Source: Tubiluchus corallicola | Taxonomy: Eukaryota; Priapulida; Priapulimorpha; Priapulimorphida; Tubiluchidae | Assembly: GCA_030141605.1 (NCBI GenBank) | Contig: JAQGDQ010001503.1 | Span: 2,501-37,753 of the forward strand | DNA: 35,253 nucleotides | Direction of reading: 5' to 3' | Part shown: in pieces, positions 20,827 through 31,204 of the stretch | Layout of the letters: every line of letters starts with the position of its first letter | Position numbering within the stretch: position 1 is the first letter of the stretch | Made by a program: the position numbers and the translations under genes | Notes under the pieces: generated by a model | Told to the model about the DNA's origin: nothing | Databases searched by the model: none | What the model saw: the letters and a program-made list of their open reading frames with translations, nothing else

Positions 20827-21725
20827 ACATTCTATATAATGCAGTAACTCAGACAGTGCTACATTCTATATAATGCAGTAACTCAGATAGTGCTACATTC
20901 TATATAATGCAGTAACTCAGACAGTGCTACATTCTATATAATGCAGTAACTCAGACAGTGCTACATTCTATATAATGCAGTAACTCAGACAGTGCTACAT
21001 TCTATATAATGCAGTAACTCAGACAGTGCTACATTCTATATAATGCAGTAACTCAGACAGTGCTACATTCTATATAATGCAGTAACTCAGACAGTGCTAC
21101 ATTCTATATAATGCAGTAACTCAGACAGTGCTACATTCTATATAATGCAGTAACTCAGACAGTGCTACATTCTATATAATGCAGTAACTCAGACAGTGCT
21201 ACATTCTATATAATGCAGTAACTCAGACAGTGCTACATTCTATATAATGCAGTAACTCAGACAGTGCTACATTCTATATAATGCAGTAACTCAGATAGTG
21301 CTACATTCTATATAATGCAGTAACTCAGATAGTGCTACATTCTATATAATGCAGTAACTCAGATAGTGCTACATTCTATATAATGCAGTAACTCAGACAG
21401 TGCTACATTCTATATAATGCAGTAACTCAGACAGTGCTACATTCTATATAATGCAGTAACTCAGACAGTGCTACATTCTATATAATGCAGTAACTCAGAC
21501 AGTGCTACATTCTATATAATGCAGTAACTCAGACAGTGCTACATTCTATATAATGCAGTAACTCAGATAGTGCTACATTCTATATAATGCAGTAACTCAG
21601 ACAGTGCTACATTCTATATAATGCAGTAACTCAGACAGTGCTACATTCTATATAATGCAGTAACTCAGACAGTGCTACATTCTATATAATGCAGTAACTC
21701 AGATAGTGCTACATTCTATATAATG
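20827..21725. repeat. 34-bp satellite, 26 full copies
   Basis: The unit is ACATTCTATATAATGCAGTA followed by ACTCAGACAGTGCT. By my reading the 26 units differ only at one base (CAGACAG or CAGATAG); T is found in units 2, 14, 15, 16, 22 and 26. A 15-base partial unit ends the array. Confidence 0.97.
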
Positions 21726-22007
21726 GTTATAAATGGTAGTGTGCTGGCTGGCTGGAACGGAATTTTCAATTAGCTGGCAGGTAGTTTTTTGAGCAAACAC
21801 GCTAATAGCTTTGCGCTCAGCTCTGCAACTAATGAACGTGTGGAGCTGGTGAGAGATGCTCGCATGATTGCCAGCCTCCGCATCTTTTACAACGTGAGAT
21901 GGTCTACGGTGTATCGAATATGTAACTAGCTGAGATATGCTCGTTATAATATGAACACTTGCAAGCACGTTATAGTCAAGGGGTTCCACATTCTCCTCTC
22001 CTTCTCA

Positions 22008-22295
22008 GTCACAGTTTCCCTTCCTCCATCTCTCTCTCTCTCTCCTCTCTCTCCCTCCCCCCTCTCTCTCTCCCCCCCCCTCTCTCTCCCTCCCTGCCCC
22101 CCTCTCTCTCTCTCTCTCCCCCTTCCTGCCTGCCTGCCTCCCTCCCCCTCTCCCTCTTCTCTCTCTCCCTTCCTGCCTGCCTCCCTCCCTCCATCTCTCT
22201 CTCTCTGTTTCTCCTCACTTTCTCTCTCTCTCCACCTTTTTATCTCTCTTCTCTCTCTCCTTCGTTCTCTCTCTCTCTCTCTCTTTTCTCTCCCT

Positions 22296-22362
<67 letters not shown>

Positions 22363-22372
22363 TCTCTCTCTT
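22008..22372. repeat. CT-rich microsatellite array
   Basis: (CT)n with CCCTCC and CCTGCCTGCCTCC interruptions and a pure (CT)n run at about 22305-22357. It lacks the CATCTGTCTCGC phrase of the blocks near 4-5 kb, so it is probably of separate origin. Confidence 0.93.
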
Positions 22373-22477
22373 TTCTTTGTTTCCCTGTCGTCTTAATAAT
22401 AACGAATCATTGACCTCGAATCAGTCTCACAAACTCGAGGTATAATAAAATAGAGAGCTGATAATAAAAAAATTGCT

Positions 22478-22640
22478 TGAATTGAATTGAACTGAATTTT
22501 TTATTTATCTCCTACTACACAACATACAGCAAAGTGTTAGTGGCAAAGTAGTAGTAGTTAACATGAGAGATGGGGTGGAGAAACACCCTACTGAGCATCC
22601 ACCCCTCACTCATAACACTATGCGATAAAAGTATAAGTTA
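22478..22640 (-). mobile_element. LINE 3' end with (TTGAA)n tail, inverted
   Basis: The reverse complement ends AAATAAAAAATTCAG followed by a pentamer tail TTCAATTCAATTCAA. The upstream part (GGGTGTTTCTCCACCCCATC) looks like a structured 3' UTR. It carries no coding match; called from the tail style, which resembles the other LINE ends here. Confidence 0.42.
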
Positions 22641-22894
22641 GTGGGGTTAGTATTTAAGTAACTTATTTTTCTTATTTATTAGAATTCTTATGATTTGTCA
22701 ACAACACCGTAAACGTAAAATAACAAAACGGCAACGGTACGTAATAAATGAAGTGAACGATGCAAAAATAATAAAGTCAGAAAATATTTCAAATTACGAT
22801 AACAATATCAATACAGACAGTCAAAAAAATAAAAAAATCACCAAAATAATTATATAGGGAGAAGTTACTTCAATCAGCAATCATAACTGTAAGC

Positions 22895-22895
22895 A

Positions 22896-22927
<32 letters not shown>

Positions 22928-23052
22928 GTGCAACTGTGCATATATATGAATGAATGTGTACGTATGTATAAATCAACTGTCATAATTAACTCCTATATAC
23001 ACATATACATACGTACATGTATATAAATTCATATATATGCACAGTTGCACAC
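22895..23052. repeat. (TA)n and long inverted repeat (hairpin)
   Basis: After a (TA)n run, GTGCAACTGTGCATATATAT plus GAAT (22928-22951) is the exact reverse complement of 23027-23050. TGTACGTATGTATA (22957-22970) pairs with TATACATACGTACA (23004-23017). The predicted stem has about 38 paired bases with an internal bulge and a 33-base loop. Confidence 0.88.
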
Positions 23053-23077
23053 ATACTCGCAAAAGATTAAGATATAA

Positions 23078-23312
23078 TTTCCTGATATAAAATGCATCAT
23101 TCTTAAATAATCGTACATTAATATTTACTAACCGTCATTTTTTACTAATGTCTAATGTATCACTGTAGTAAAACTTTAGTATACTAAAAACTAAGTAAAG
23201 TCTCTTCTTACTGTAAATGTTCTTGTAAATAGTGTATAAAGTCTGTTGAGGTGAGGATCCTAAATCATGTTGTTCAAACTGTCTGATCTAATCCTAAATA
23301 AATTATGTTTAA
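23078..23312 (+). mobile_element. LINE 3' UTR, second copy
   Basis: This matches 11310-11605: TCGTACATTAATATTT, CTAACCGTCATTTT, CTTACTGTAAATGTTCTTG and TGAGGATCCTAAATCATGTT. It lacks the 72-bp duplication seen in the first copy and ends AATAAATTATGTTTAAACT. Confidence 0.75.
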
Positions 23313-23511
23313 ACTAAAAGATTAAGATTAATATGTTCACTTAGGTATGCAAACATTAAAATACATAGAGATCGGTTATCAAATTGTTGCAAATTTTCTC
23401 CTATTTACAATTATAAATAAACCATACTTACTTGTCAACAAGAAATTCACAAATGGACGAACCTCCTCGTTCCATGAATTGCTTCTTGGGATGCATTGAG
23501 CGACCGGGCAG

Positions 23512-24013
23512 CTTCCATGGAAGATCTCAGTATTTCCAGAACTACACGTAGCTACGGCAGTAAAACCACTGTATAATTGCACAAAAGTCCACAGTCAAAG
23601 ACAGCTCTATTTCCAAAGTCTCTATAGACAACTCACTATGCTTCCATGAAAGATCTCAGTATTTCCAGAACTGCACGTAGCTACGGCAGTAAAACCACTG
23701 TTTAATCGCACAAAAGTCTACAGTCAAAGACAGCTCCATTTCCAAAGTCTCTATAGACAACTCACTATGCTTCAATGAAAGATCTCAGTATTTCCAGAAC
23801 TGCACGTAGCTACAGCAGTAAAGCCACTGTTTAATTGCACAAAAGTCTACAGTCAAAGACAGCTCTATTTCCAAAGTCTCTATAGACAACTCACTATGCT
23901 TCCATGGAAGATCTCAGTATTTCCAGAACTGCACGTAGCTACAGCAGTAAAACCACTGTTTAATTGCACAAAAGTCTACAGCCAAAAACAGCTCTATTTC
24001 CAAAGTCTCTATC
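23512..24013. repeat. 129-bp tandem repeat, 3.9 copies
   Basis: Units start at CTTCCATGGAAGATCTCAGT (23512), with the next near 23641, 23770 and 23899, and include CCAGAACTGCACGTAGCTAC and TTTCCAAAGTCTCTATAGAC. The period of 129 is a multiple of three, so frames stay open in both directions, but no start, splice or domain signal supports coding. Confidence 0.93.
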
Positions 24014-24371
24014 AGTCTTTTTCTGATCAAAATCACACTTGGGAACAACACATCCGATCGTCAATAAAGCTTGAATGTACACTGGCAAGCCTGTTAGTAA
24101 TGACTAGCATAAAACTGGGCTTGAAAAACGTCTGTGTTTGTTCACAGCGCGCTGGTATATGTAGCCGGTAAGTCCCATAATTCTCATTCGCGTGTGATTA
24201 AGCGATAAAACACTTAAAAGCAATGTGTGTACTCTGTGTGTAATGCTAACAAGAGGGGGGAGAGTTTAATCCGTTTTTAGGCTTCCTGTATGAGCTTCCG
24301 TAACAGCACTTACTGATGCCGGTGGGTGTACATCTCACTCGGTGGAAGAGCTTGCAATTAAAAGATTCCAC

Positions 24372-25047
24372 TTAAAGGAGAGGTCAAGTCTTCTGGGAAG
24401 TTAGGCTTATTTCAATGTTCGCGAAAAATGTTACAAGGGTTTAATAATAAGCGCCTCTACTAATTAGTAAAATTACTTTAGGGTTGCGATCATTTCGCGC
24501 TTGGGTACTCCCAATTTGAACGCCCATTCTTCCACCAATGACGTCATTCATTTGATTTTCATTTCATTTCATTGAATTTTCATCAGAAGTGTAAGGTTTT
24601 ACAAAAAAAATAGATTTCATGAACATTAGGTAAGCTGTACAAGTTTGAATTTGTTTAAGCAGCACGCGCTTACAGAAAGCCACGACGCGCTTACGAAATG
24701 TCACAAAGTCCACCAGTTACATCATCATTTTCAAGTGAATGGCGACGACCACCACCACGTGAAAATTTCTATACAGCGGCAGTATAAATTAACTTTATGC
24801 TATACAGACAATTTTTTGCAAATTTTTGTTATATATTTTTTGAAATTCAAGTGATAATAGTAAAACAAACCCAGCACGCTAAGTGACTTGTTCTCTCATT
24901 TAGCACACCACAAACAGTTTAGGTGGTAACAGTAAAATAAACCCAGCACGCTAAGTGACTTGTTCTCTCATTTAGCACACCACAAACAGTTTAAGTGATA
25001 ACAGTAAAACAAACCCAACACGCTAAGTGACTTGACCTTTCCTTTAA
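24372..25047 (+). mobile_element. TTAA MITE family B, full length (676 bp)
   Basis: The left end TTAAAGGAGAGGTCAAGTC and the right end (reverse complement) TTAAAGGAAAGGTCAAGTC form a 19-base inverted repeat with one mismatch, each including TTAA. A perfect CRE palindrome is at 24539-24546. The right third is an internal tandem repeat of about 71 bp (24848-25036). There is no coding capacity. Confidence 0.85.
24848..25036 (+). repeat. 71-bp tandem repeat inside MITE family B
   Basis: The unit contains CCCAGCACGCTAAGTGACTTG followed by TTCTCTCATTTAGCACACC and CAAACAGTTTA, about 2.6 copies. The last copy runs into the terminal inverted repeat, whose outer part reads CTTGACC, so the repeat unit begins within the element's end. 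Confidence 0.8.
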
Positions 25048-25190
25048 CAAACTAAGTACGTAGAGCAATGATGCAAGTTACAATGTTACTCAAAACTAAT
25101 CAGTAATGTAATCAAAAAGTCAACCACTATGAACTTATGTAAGAGTGGTACTTATGTAAGATACTATCATACTCTAGTATGCTTTGGTAT

Positions 25191-25995
25191 TATAGGTTTT
25201 ACACGTCAAATGTAGACACACGAAAGTTCAAATGTGACTTACGTAAGTCAAATGTAGACAGGAATTTCGAATGTGTTTTGGTAACTCAAATGTGACTTAG
25301 GTAAGTCAAATGTAGACACAGGAAAGTTCAAATGTGACTTAGGTAAGTCAAATGTAGACATAGGAATTTCGAATGTGTTTTGGTAACTCAAATGTGACTT
25401 AGGTAAGTCAAATGTAGATGCGGTACTTTGAATAAATGGGTAATTAGCTCATTTAAGTGCAAATTACAAAAAGATAAACCAAAGATAGTCATCACCTCTT
25501 TCATAACTTTGAAAAATGTGTTGTTTATCCCTTCCTAATGAACACTGAATCACTAATTAGTTTTTTAAGTAATGCACTAGCACTGCATTAATGAATTAGT
25601 TTCTCTCAAGAAACATTGTTTATTTTAAGAATTTATTGTTTTCTCTAACAGTTCCAATAGTATGTAAAGTTTACAGAATAATAGTGAACTATTAGTAGGC
25701 CTATAAAGTTATTATTTTCACAGCAATTATTAAATTAAGATTAAAGGAGATTAAATTTAACATCCTTAAGCTTTATCACCTATCCGCATTTGAGATACCA
25801 ATGTCACATTTGACTTGACATGTGTCACATTTGACTTACCAAAAGCGCTCAAGATTTCTTGAAAACCATTGTTAACACATTTGAACTACCTAAATGTACA
25901 TTTGAGTTACCAACACACATTTGAACTACCTAAGTCTACATTTGAGTTACCAAGACACATTTGAATTACCTAAATCTTGACATGTAAAACCTATA
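25191..25995. mobile_element. Foldback-like element with subterminal repeats (805 bp)
   Basis: The left end TATAGGTTTTACACGTCAA and the right end (reverse complement) TATAGGTTTTACATGTCAA match over 19 bases with one mismatch. Inside each end lie arrays of short related units: GGTAAGTCAAATGTAGACA and GGTAACTCAAATGTGACTT on the left (25207-25425), and their reverse complements such as TACATTTGAGTTACCA on the right (25795-25975). The middle (25430-25785) is AT-rich and noncoding. This is the architecture of foldback elements and of some MITEs with modular long inverted repeats. Confidence 0.75.
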
Positions 25996-26964
25996 TCACA
26001 TCTTTGGCTGTGCAGTCTACATAAACAAATGAAAAAAATGTGATGAAATTACGATTATCGATTGTCAAAATGTGGTATTGTATTACGTCACTGAATTTCG
26101 CTCATTTCTTTAACAGCACAAAAAAAGAAATTATCAAACCTCACAAGTTTTATGACTAATTCTGAAGCTTCCTTGCATTAAAACGTGAGTGTCTCTTACA
26201 CCAAAAACCTTCATTATATGTCAGACAACTTCAACAGACTGAAGATCGAAAAGAACACTTCATGACGGAACAGCGGCGCGTAGGCGTTTTCATCAATGAT
26301 TATCCAATTGCCCTCTTTATCAACCCATCATTATCTTAATTAACCTCAAAAACCCTTTCAAAAATTGCCGCTGGCGGGACCAGATCAGAACAACCTTTTG
26401 CAGTCTGTTTGTCTGTCTGTTTCGCAAGCTGCTCCTATAGTTGCGCCTAAAATAACAGACAGATGGTCGCGAATAAATTAATTTACTGAATGGGATGCGT
26501 TTCCACAGGAGGACAACCCATACGGGCAAGGGTGTCGTTACAGCATATTAATAAGCGTGTATTTCATATGAGCAGTAGAGCACTTGTTCCAATAACAGCC
26601 CAGCGGGGACCTCAACAATCGATTCTGAAAGCTATTTCCAACGTTACGACCACGAATAAGGTGTTTCCGGTGTAGAAACTCAAAACTCGTAGTATTAAGA
26701 TGATTAAGAAAGCATACTGCACGTATTTTATTAAATTCACAGCCGTCAATAACTAGAATAAAATAAGTGCCCAAGTAAAAATGCACAAAACTATTTATAG
26801 TTTCAAAAAGTACTTGAAATGGACCATTTTTGATTCATACTTATAATACAATTTTAATGGTTCCATGTCTCATGCAGTCGCAATATATGGCCTCCAATCA
26901 ATTATAATGCTATTTTAATATAGCTCTGTGTAAATTAAACATACACTGTGGTCGTTTCTTCTCC
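25996..26964. other. Intron 2 stretch, no gene seen
   Basis: The motif GAATTTCGCTCATTTCTTTA near 26092 recurs inverted near 31070 (AGAAATGAGCGAAATTA), so part of it is an old dispersed repeat. Short frames on both strands near 26490-26790 are unrecognised. Confidence 0.4.
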
Positions 26965-27140
26965 TCTTTTCCTTCTTCCTATCCCTAATCTTACTATTTT
27001 TTCCATTCCATCATGTCTACTTACCCTAACCATTCTTTCATTCACTCATCCTCCCCTACCTTCTTTCTTCCTATTTCTAATCTTACTATTTTTTCCATTC
27101 CATCATGTCTACTAACCCTAACCATTCTTTCATTCACTCA
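26965..27140. repeat. 92-bp tandem duplication
   Basis: TTCCATTCCATCATGTCTAC followed by CCCTAACCATTCTTTCATTC occurs at 27001 and 27093 with the same pyrimidine-rich lead. It lies upstream of a likely LINE tail. Confidence 0.88.
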
Positions 27141-27179
27141 TTTCTGCCACCCTAACAAGCCAAACTTTCAAGGTGTCAT

Positions 27180-27315
27180 ACAGCAACTCTTTTATTTGGT
27201 TAATTTGACTTCATCAACGTATTTTACCTATACTATTTCTTTTTGTTTCAATAATATTGTATGTTGATGTATTGTATATGTATTGCTGGAGTGAAATAAA
27301 TTGATTGATTTTGGC
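27180..27315 (+). mobile_element. LINE 3' tail with (TGAT)n end
   Basis: It ends GCTGGAGTGAAATAAATTGATTGATT, that is, a polyadenylation-like AATAAA followed by a short tetramer run. That is typical of CR1/L2 tails. The 92-bp duplication immediately upstream (26965-27140) may be part of its 3' UTR. Confidence 0.4.
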
Positions 27316-27616
27316 AAATATCTACCACAAAGCGTACTGCTGACAAAAATGATTACATTACCATACCACACGCATTAATACACATCGCAGGCAATCATCG
27401 TTCGGCCTCACCACAAGCAATACCACCTCCTCGCGGGACTATCAGATATCTAAAGTCACTCCCAGTCGAGTAAACAGGACTAGCGAGTAGAGGTGTCGGA
27501 TAAATTAAACTCGGCCGCTCTGTAGGCGGTTAAATACTCCGAGAGATCAGACTCCGGACAGTCAAACAATTCTGTTTTCTCAAGCAGCGAAGCGTAGGCA
27601 CTTGATACTTGTTCTG

Positions 27617-27695
27617 GAAAGTGGCCAGTAGTCGATTTTCAAGAGCGCAGCGACGTCAGTTGAAATTGCGAACAGTAGCGCTAGTGAACAAAAGA
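27617..27695 (-). mobile_element. SINE body fragment
   Basis: The reverse complement (CTACTGTTCGCAATTTCAAC ... CTTGAAAATCGACTACTGGC) matches the body of the SINE at 28430-28500. No tRNA head is visible on this copy. Confidence 0.5.
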
Positions 27696-28090
27696 GCATT
27701 CAACATTGCAACAGCAAAAGGGCACGTTTCACACTCTTGCTTAAAATCAATGTACATTAGAAGCTGATAGCTGAGTTTAGCATTTGATAGTATGTATAAA
27801 TTATTATTATAACTCTATTTCATTATATATATTAGCATAAATATATACATAAATTCCCTCTATTTGCAGGGACCAGTATGAACATTATTATTTGTCCGAA
27901 AATAATTACAATTATCCCTTTTAATATCACTGGTGACTATGATAACAGTAAAACATTTATATACAAAAACATATCAACAACTACAAGCAACATTTAAATT
28001 TATATTTACCTAATTTTATAAATAACTCTTGCTTTTATATTTTCATTGACGGGTAGCAATCTAATTATATAAAATGACAGTAACCGGACT

Positions 28091-28298
28091 TCACATTTTT
28101 AAAACTAAACTCCACGTTTTTTCGGCTATATTTTCCTCTTCAGCATTTTTAACAATTTCTGCAAACGTATCAATAGCATTTCAACTTCTTATTCTGTAGA
28201 TATCCCTAAGTTGCCTAGATGGAAATGCAGCTACAAGTTTCCTTCTGAGTTCGTCTTTTATTAGAGGACAGTTAAAAATTATATGTTCTTTATACATA
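28091..28298 (-). mobile_element. Retrotransposon pol C-terminal fragment
   Basis: On the minus strand the reading YKEHIIFNCPLIKDELRRKL resembles the zinc-binding EH..F.CP...R tail of LINE pol proteins. It continues for some 65 codons with one in-frame stop (near 28178) and ends at TGA (28093-28091). No promoter, start codon or flanking RT domain is visible. Confidence 0.45.
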
Positions 28299-28429
28299 TG
28301 CCAGTATGTATAAAGAGGTTCTATGTAATAATTATCTACAGATTCAAACTTTTCCAATAGCCCAAATCAGCTTCACTATAAACAGTGAGCGACATAGATA
28401 TATAAACAAACGACGATATATTGTATTTC

Positions 28430-28612
28430 CAGTGACCAGTGGTCAATTTTCAAGACAGCCAAGACGCCAGTTCAAAATGCGAACAGTAGAACAAAAAGAG
28501 AAGCTCAGAGGAAGAATAGATCTATGCAAAGAACCAAAGCATAAAAAACTACGAGTAGGCTGGATTTGAACCAAGGTTTTCATGATCTGTGCCACCAAGC
28601 TACGTCCAGGTA
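28430..28612 (-). mobile_element. tRNA-derived SINE (head and body)
   Basis: On the minus strand an A-box-like GTAGCTTGGTGG (28603-28592) and a B box GGTTCAAATCC (28572-28562) are correctly ordered and spaced for a pol III tRNA-type promoter. The downstream body (ACTGTTCGCATTTTGAACTG ... CTTGAAAATTGACCACTGG) recurs at 27617-27695. Confidence 0.6.
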
Positions 28613-29396
28613 GAGAAAATGCAAAGTCTAAATGCAAAAAGCGAAGTTCTATAACCTTCTGTGAACAATGCTTTAAACCAATCAGAATCGCCCATGCAGC
28701 AATACGGTAGAATTAACATCGATGCATATCTCACGCATTAACCTAATCGCAGGTTTTCCTCCCAATACAATCAGTGAATCATCAGCATCCTGCTTATTTA
28801 TAAATGGCTTCGTGGCTTCCTTCTCGAGAAGCCAAAGATTGTCACATCCGCATCAACAATAAACCTGCACACGCGCTCGCCTGAACTGTTCCGCTCGATT
28901 TCAGAGAGCTCACGAGCAGATGTGTGGCGTACCACAGGGCTGCACTTTGGGTCCCTCGTGACCTGGCACATAAAACAACTGCTCAATGTTTTGGCTTCCC
29001 ATGGCACGTGCAGACGCGTGTTTAGGACACGAGTCGTATCTTCATGAACAAAGAAAGTGGCACGTCAGCTGAACATTTATGGATGTGGTTTACTTACGAG
29101 ATATTGCAAGTCGAGCATTGCAGAAAGTGGCGCAGAGCTGTTTGGCTTCTGAGCTGCTAATAACGAACAGGAAATTCGACTTTAATGAACAGCGCTCTTT
29201 CCCTTAATAACCACCGTGGTATGGCGGCTTCCTAAGTTACTGTTGTCACAATAAACGTGATCAAAGTTAATGAAAATTTGTAATTAGTAGCATTAATTTT
29301 GAAGCAAAAGTTACATACCTAAGATCGCATATAAAATAATGCAATAAATTTTACTTCATGGGTCAGAATGTATCAGGATTAAAAAAATTAAGCTAC
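28613..29396. other. Intron 2 stretch, GC-richer island at 28790-29060
   Basis: The island has several CG dinucleotides and a 69-codon minus-strand frame without recognisable domain or splice signals. It could be an unknown enhancer-like region or an old repeat; nothing decides it here. Confidence 0.35.
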
Positions 29397-29856
29397 TTAA
29401 AGGACAACTAAAGGGGCACCTGAAGTAGGTTTCAGAAAATCCCCTTAAAAATTATATTACTTTATGGCAATTTTATGTGTATATCACATTTGCATTAAAA
29501 GGAATTTTTGTTTCTCTAGCAGCTATACTGCTCCGAAGTCGCCATTACATGACGTCACTACGCAAACGTAGATCAGGGGAAGAAAAGGCAATGTTAAATT
29601 ATGTCCCAAAAAACTTTCCATGCAAATCTATATTACTTAGCTTTACGCTTTACTTGCTGGAAAGACTTATGTAACTAGAAAAGAAAATTGCTTCAAATGA
29701 CCTGTCGTCATTTGGCTGAGTCTAACGGTCATTGCGGGAGTTTAAAGTGCTGCATGTAAAAAGGCTGCACAGGATCCTTAAAGCACGTAAGTCATATAAA
29801 ATCTCAAGACGAATTTTTTAAGCGTTGTGTTGATGACGGGTTTTCTTGTGCTTTAA
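29397..29856 (+). mobile_element. TTAA MITE family C, copy 2 (460 bp)
   Basis: It begins TTAAAGGACAAC and ends GTTTTCTTGTGCTTTAA. It is internally shorter than copy 1. It shares the CATTACATGACGTCACT block (CRE at 29550-29557), the TTATGTCCCAAAAA block and the terminal AAGACGAATTTTTTAAGC block. Confidence 0.8.
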
Positions 29857-29882
29857 ATTTATAGAATTAGCAGTGAATACTT

Positions 29883-29891
29883 AGTAAGTAC

Positions 29892-29939
<48 letters not shown>
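29883..29939. repeat. (GTAA)n tetranucleotide repeat
   Basis: About 14 AGTA/GTAA units with one CGTA interruption, 26 bases beyond MITE family C copy 2. Confidence 0.95.
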
Positions 29940-29964
29940 CATCTTCATTTGTCATAATATATTG

Positions 29965-30190
29965 AGAATCATAAAGAATATTAAGATGCTCAATCAGTGA
30001 TAGTTAAAAAACATTCACTGTTGGAGGCAAATGTGTCATTGTAAAAACTACAGGTGCAAAGATCTATAACTTTAAACTTAAACTTTGCATATTTACAAAC
30101 TGACTATAAGCAAAATTAAGTCGTTTAATATTGACTGGGGTAAATGAATTCTGGATTAGTGTGAAACTTGAAGATTTTTAACTAGAACGT
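29965..30190 (+). mobile_element. Fragment of the hAT-like element interior
   Basis: The blocks GATGCTCAATCAGTGATAG, CACTGTTGGAGGCAAATG and TTCTGGATTAGTGTG match 14190-14385 (GATGATCAATCAGTGTTAG, CACTGCTAAAGGCAAATG, TTCTGAATTAGTGTG) in the same order. No termini are visible. Confidence 0.55.
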
Positions 30191-30439
30191 CCAATTTCTT
30201 GTATGTTTGAGAATTTAGACATGACATGACAAGACACGTTTTTAAAAGTAAATAACAAACTCGGAAAAATAAATGAATCAATTAGTTCAAGGTGATCGAT
30301 AAATCAGTTAAAAGAACTAAAAGAAGCGAAAGATTAATTACTCTACTGTCCATGAACTTATTAACAGTTTTACGGGAGTGTTCCAGTTTTGTCTCCAGGT
30401 TACATACTGAATAGAATTGGTAATTTTATAGTAAGTTAC

Positions 30440-31046
30440 ATTAATTACAGAATTAAGAACAATGTTTAAAATCCCAATTTTACAAGCACATAAAGACTTC
30501 TACACAATCCTCTTTTTATATAAATACATCAACAATATTAACACGCCCTTCATCAAAAATAAGCTTCCACTCCTCTTGGAGCCAACATTAAATCCAAGAA
30601 CACACAATGTTAAACAAACACGCACTAATAACAAATACGGCAACAATTCTATCACTAAACAAGGAGTTCAACTTTGGAATACCTACCATCAAATTTAAAA
30701 CAAATCGAGTCTTTCGACGAATTCAAATCAAAATTAAAAATACATACATTAAATCGTATTGAAAACCCTACATACATAAACGATAATATATATCCATCCA
30801 CAAATTTTCTTTACCCATGTCCATTTTAAATTACATGTACATATTGTATATAGTCTATTATAATTTGCGTGTAATATTATAATGTATATTTTTGTTTTAA
30901 ATTTTTGACACAGTAGTTTTTAGTTTGCACTGGACACATTTGCCTTTAACAGTTGTGTGAATTTTATTCTCATGCTGCGATGTTCTTTTATGCTTTTATA
31001 GTTGTGAATATCGATTTTTATGGCAAATAAAGATTATATATATATA
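30440..31046 (+). mobile_element. LINE 3' end: degraded reverse-transcriptase C-terminus and tail
   Basis: Frame +1 from 30462 gives IPILQAHKDFYTILFLYKYI, then LPLLLEPTLNPRTHN, then ITKQGVQLWNT before a stop at 30696. The tail ESFDEFKSKLKIHTLNRIEN continues in another frame from about 30708, so one indel separates the parts. The order (L..H....FKYI..., TR..N..., GVQLWN, FK.KLK) is the usual C-terminal signature of L2/CR1-group pol proteins. It ends GGCAAATAAAGATT followed by (TA)n at 31030-31048. It is a dead, 5'-truncated copy. Confidence 0.7.
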
Positions 31047-31204
31047 TATCATATACACATCAAACCTTCAGAAAGAAATGAGCGAAATTATGTAATACAT
31101 GGCCTAAATGTTTTTACGCCAGGCAGATGAGAATCTCAAAGGAGAAACTTCAAATTGTAGTCGCTTATACGACTTACTTATAGCCTGTCAATTTTGGCGA
31201 CAGG

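Noticed and set aside
15380-21725. CRISPR array, because of many regular repeats
   Set aside because: Units are contiguous tandem copies without unique spacers, in an animal intron with splice-supported exons around it.
23379-24171. Frames across the 129-bp repeat on both strands
   Set aside because: The period is divisible by three, which keeps any frame open; no domain, start or splice evidence.
28798-29007. 69-codon frame in a GC-richer island
   Set aside because: No recognisable motif, no flanking splice signals, intronic position; kept only as an unassigned stretch.
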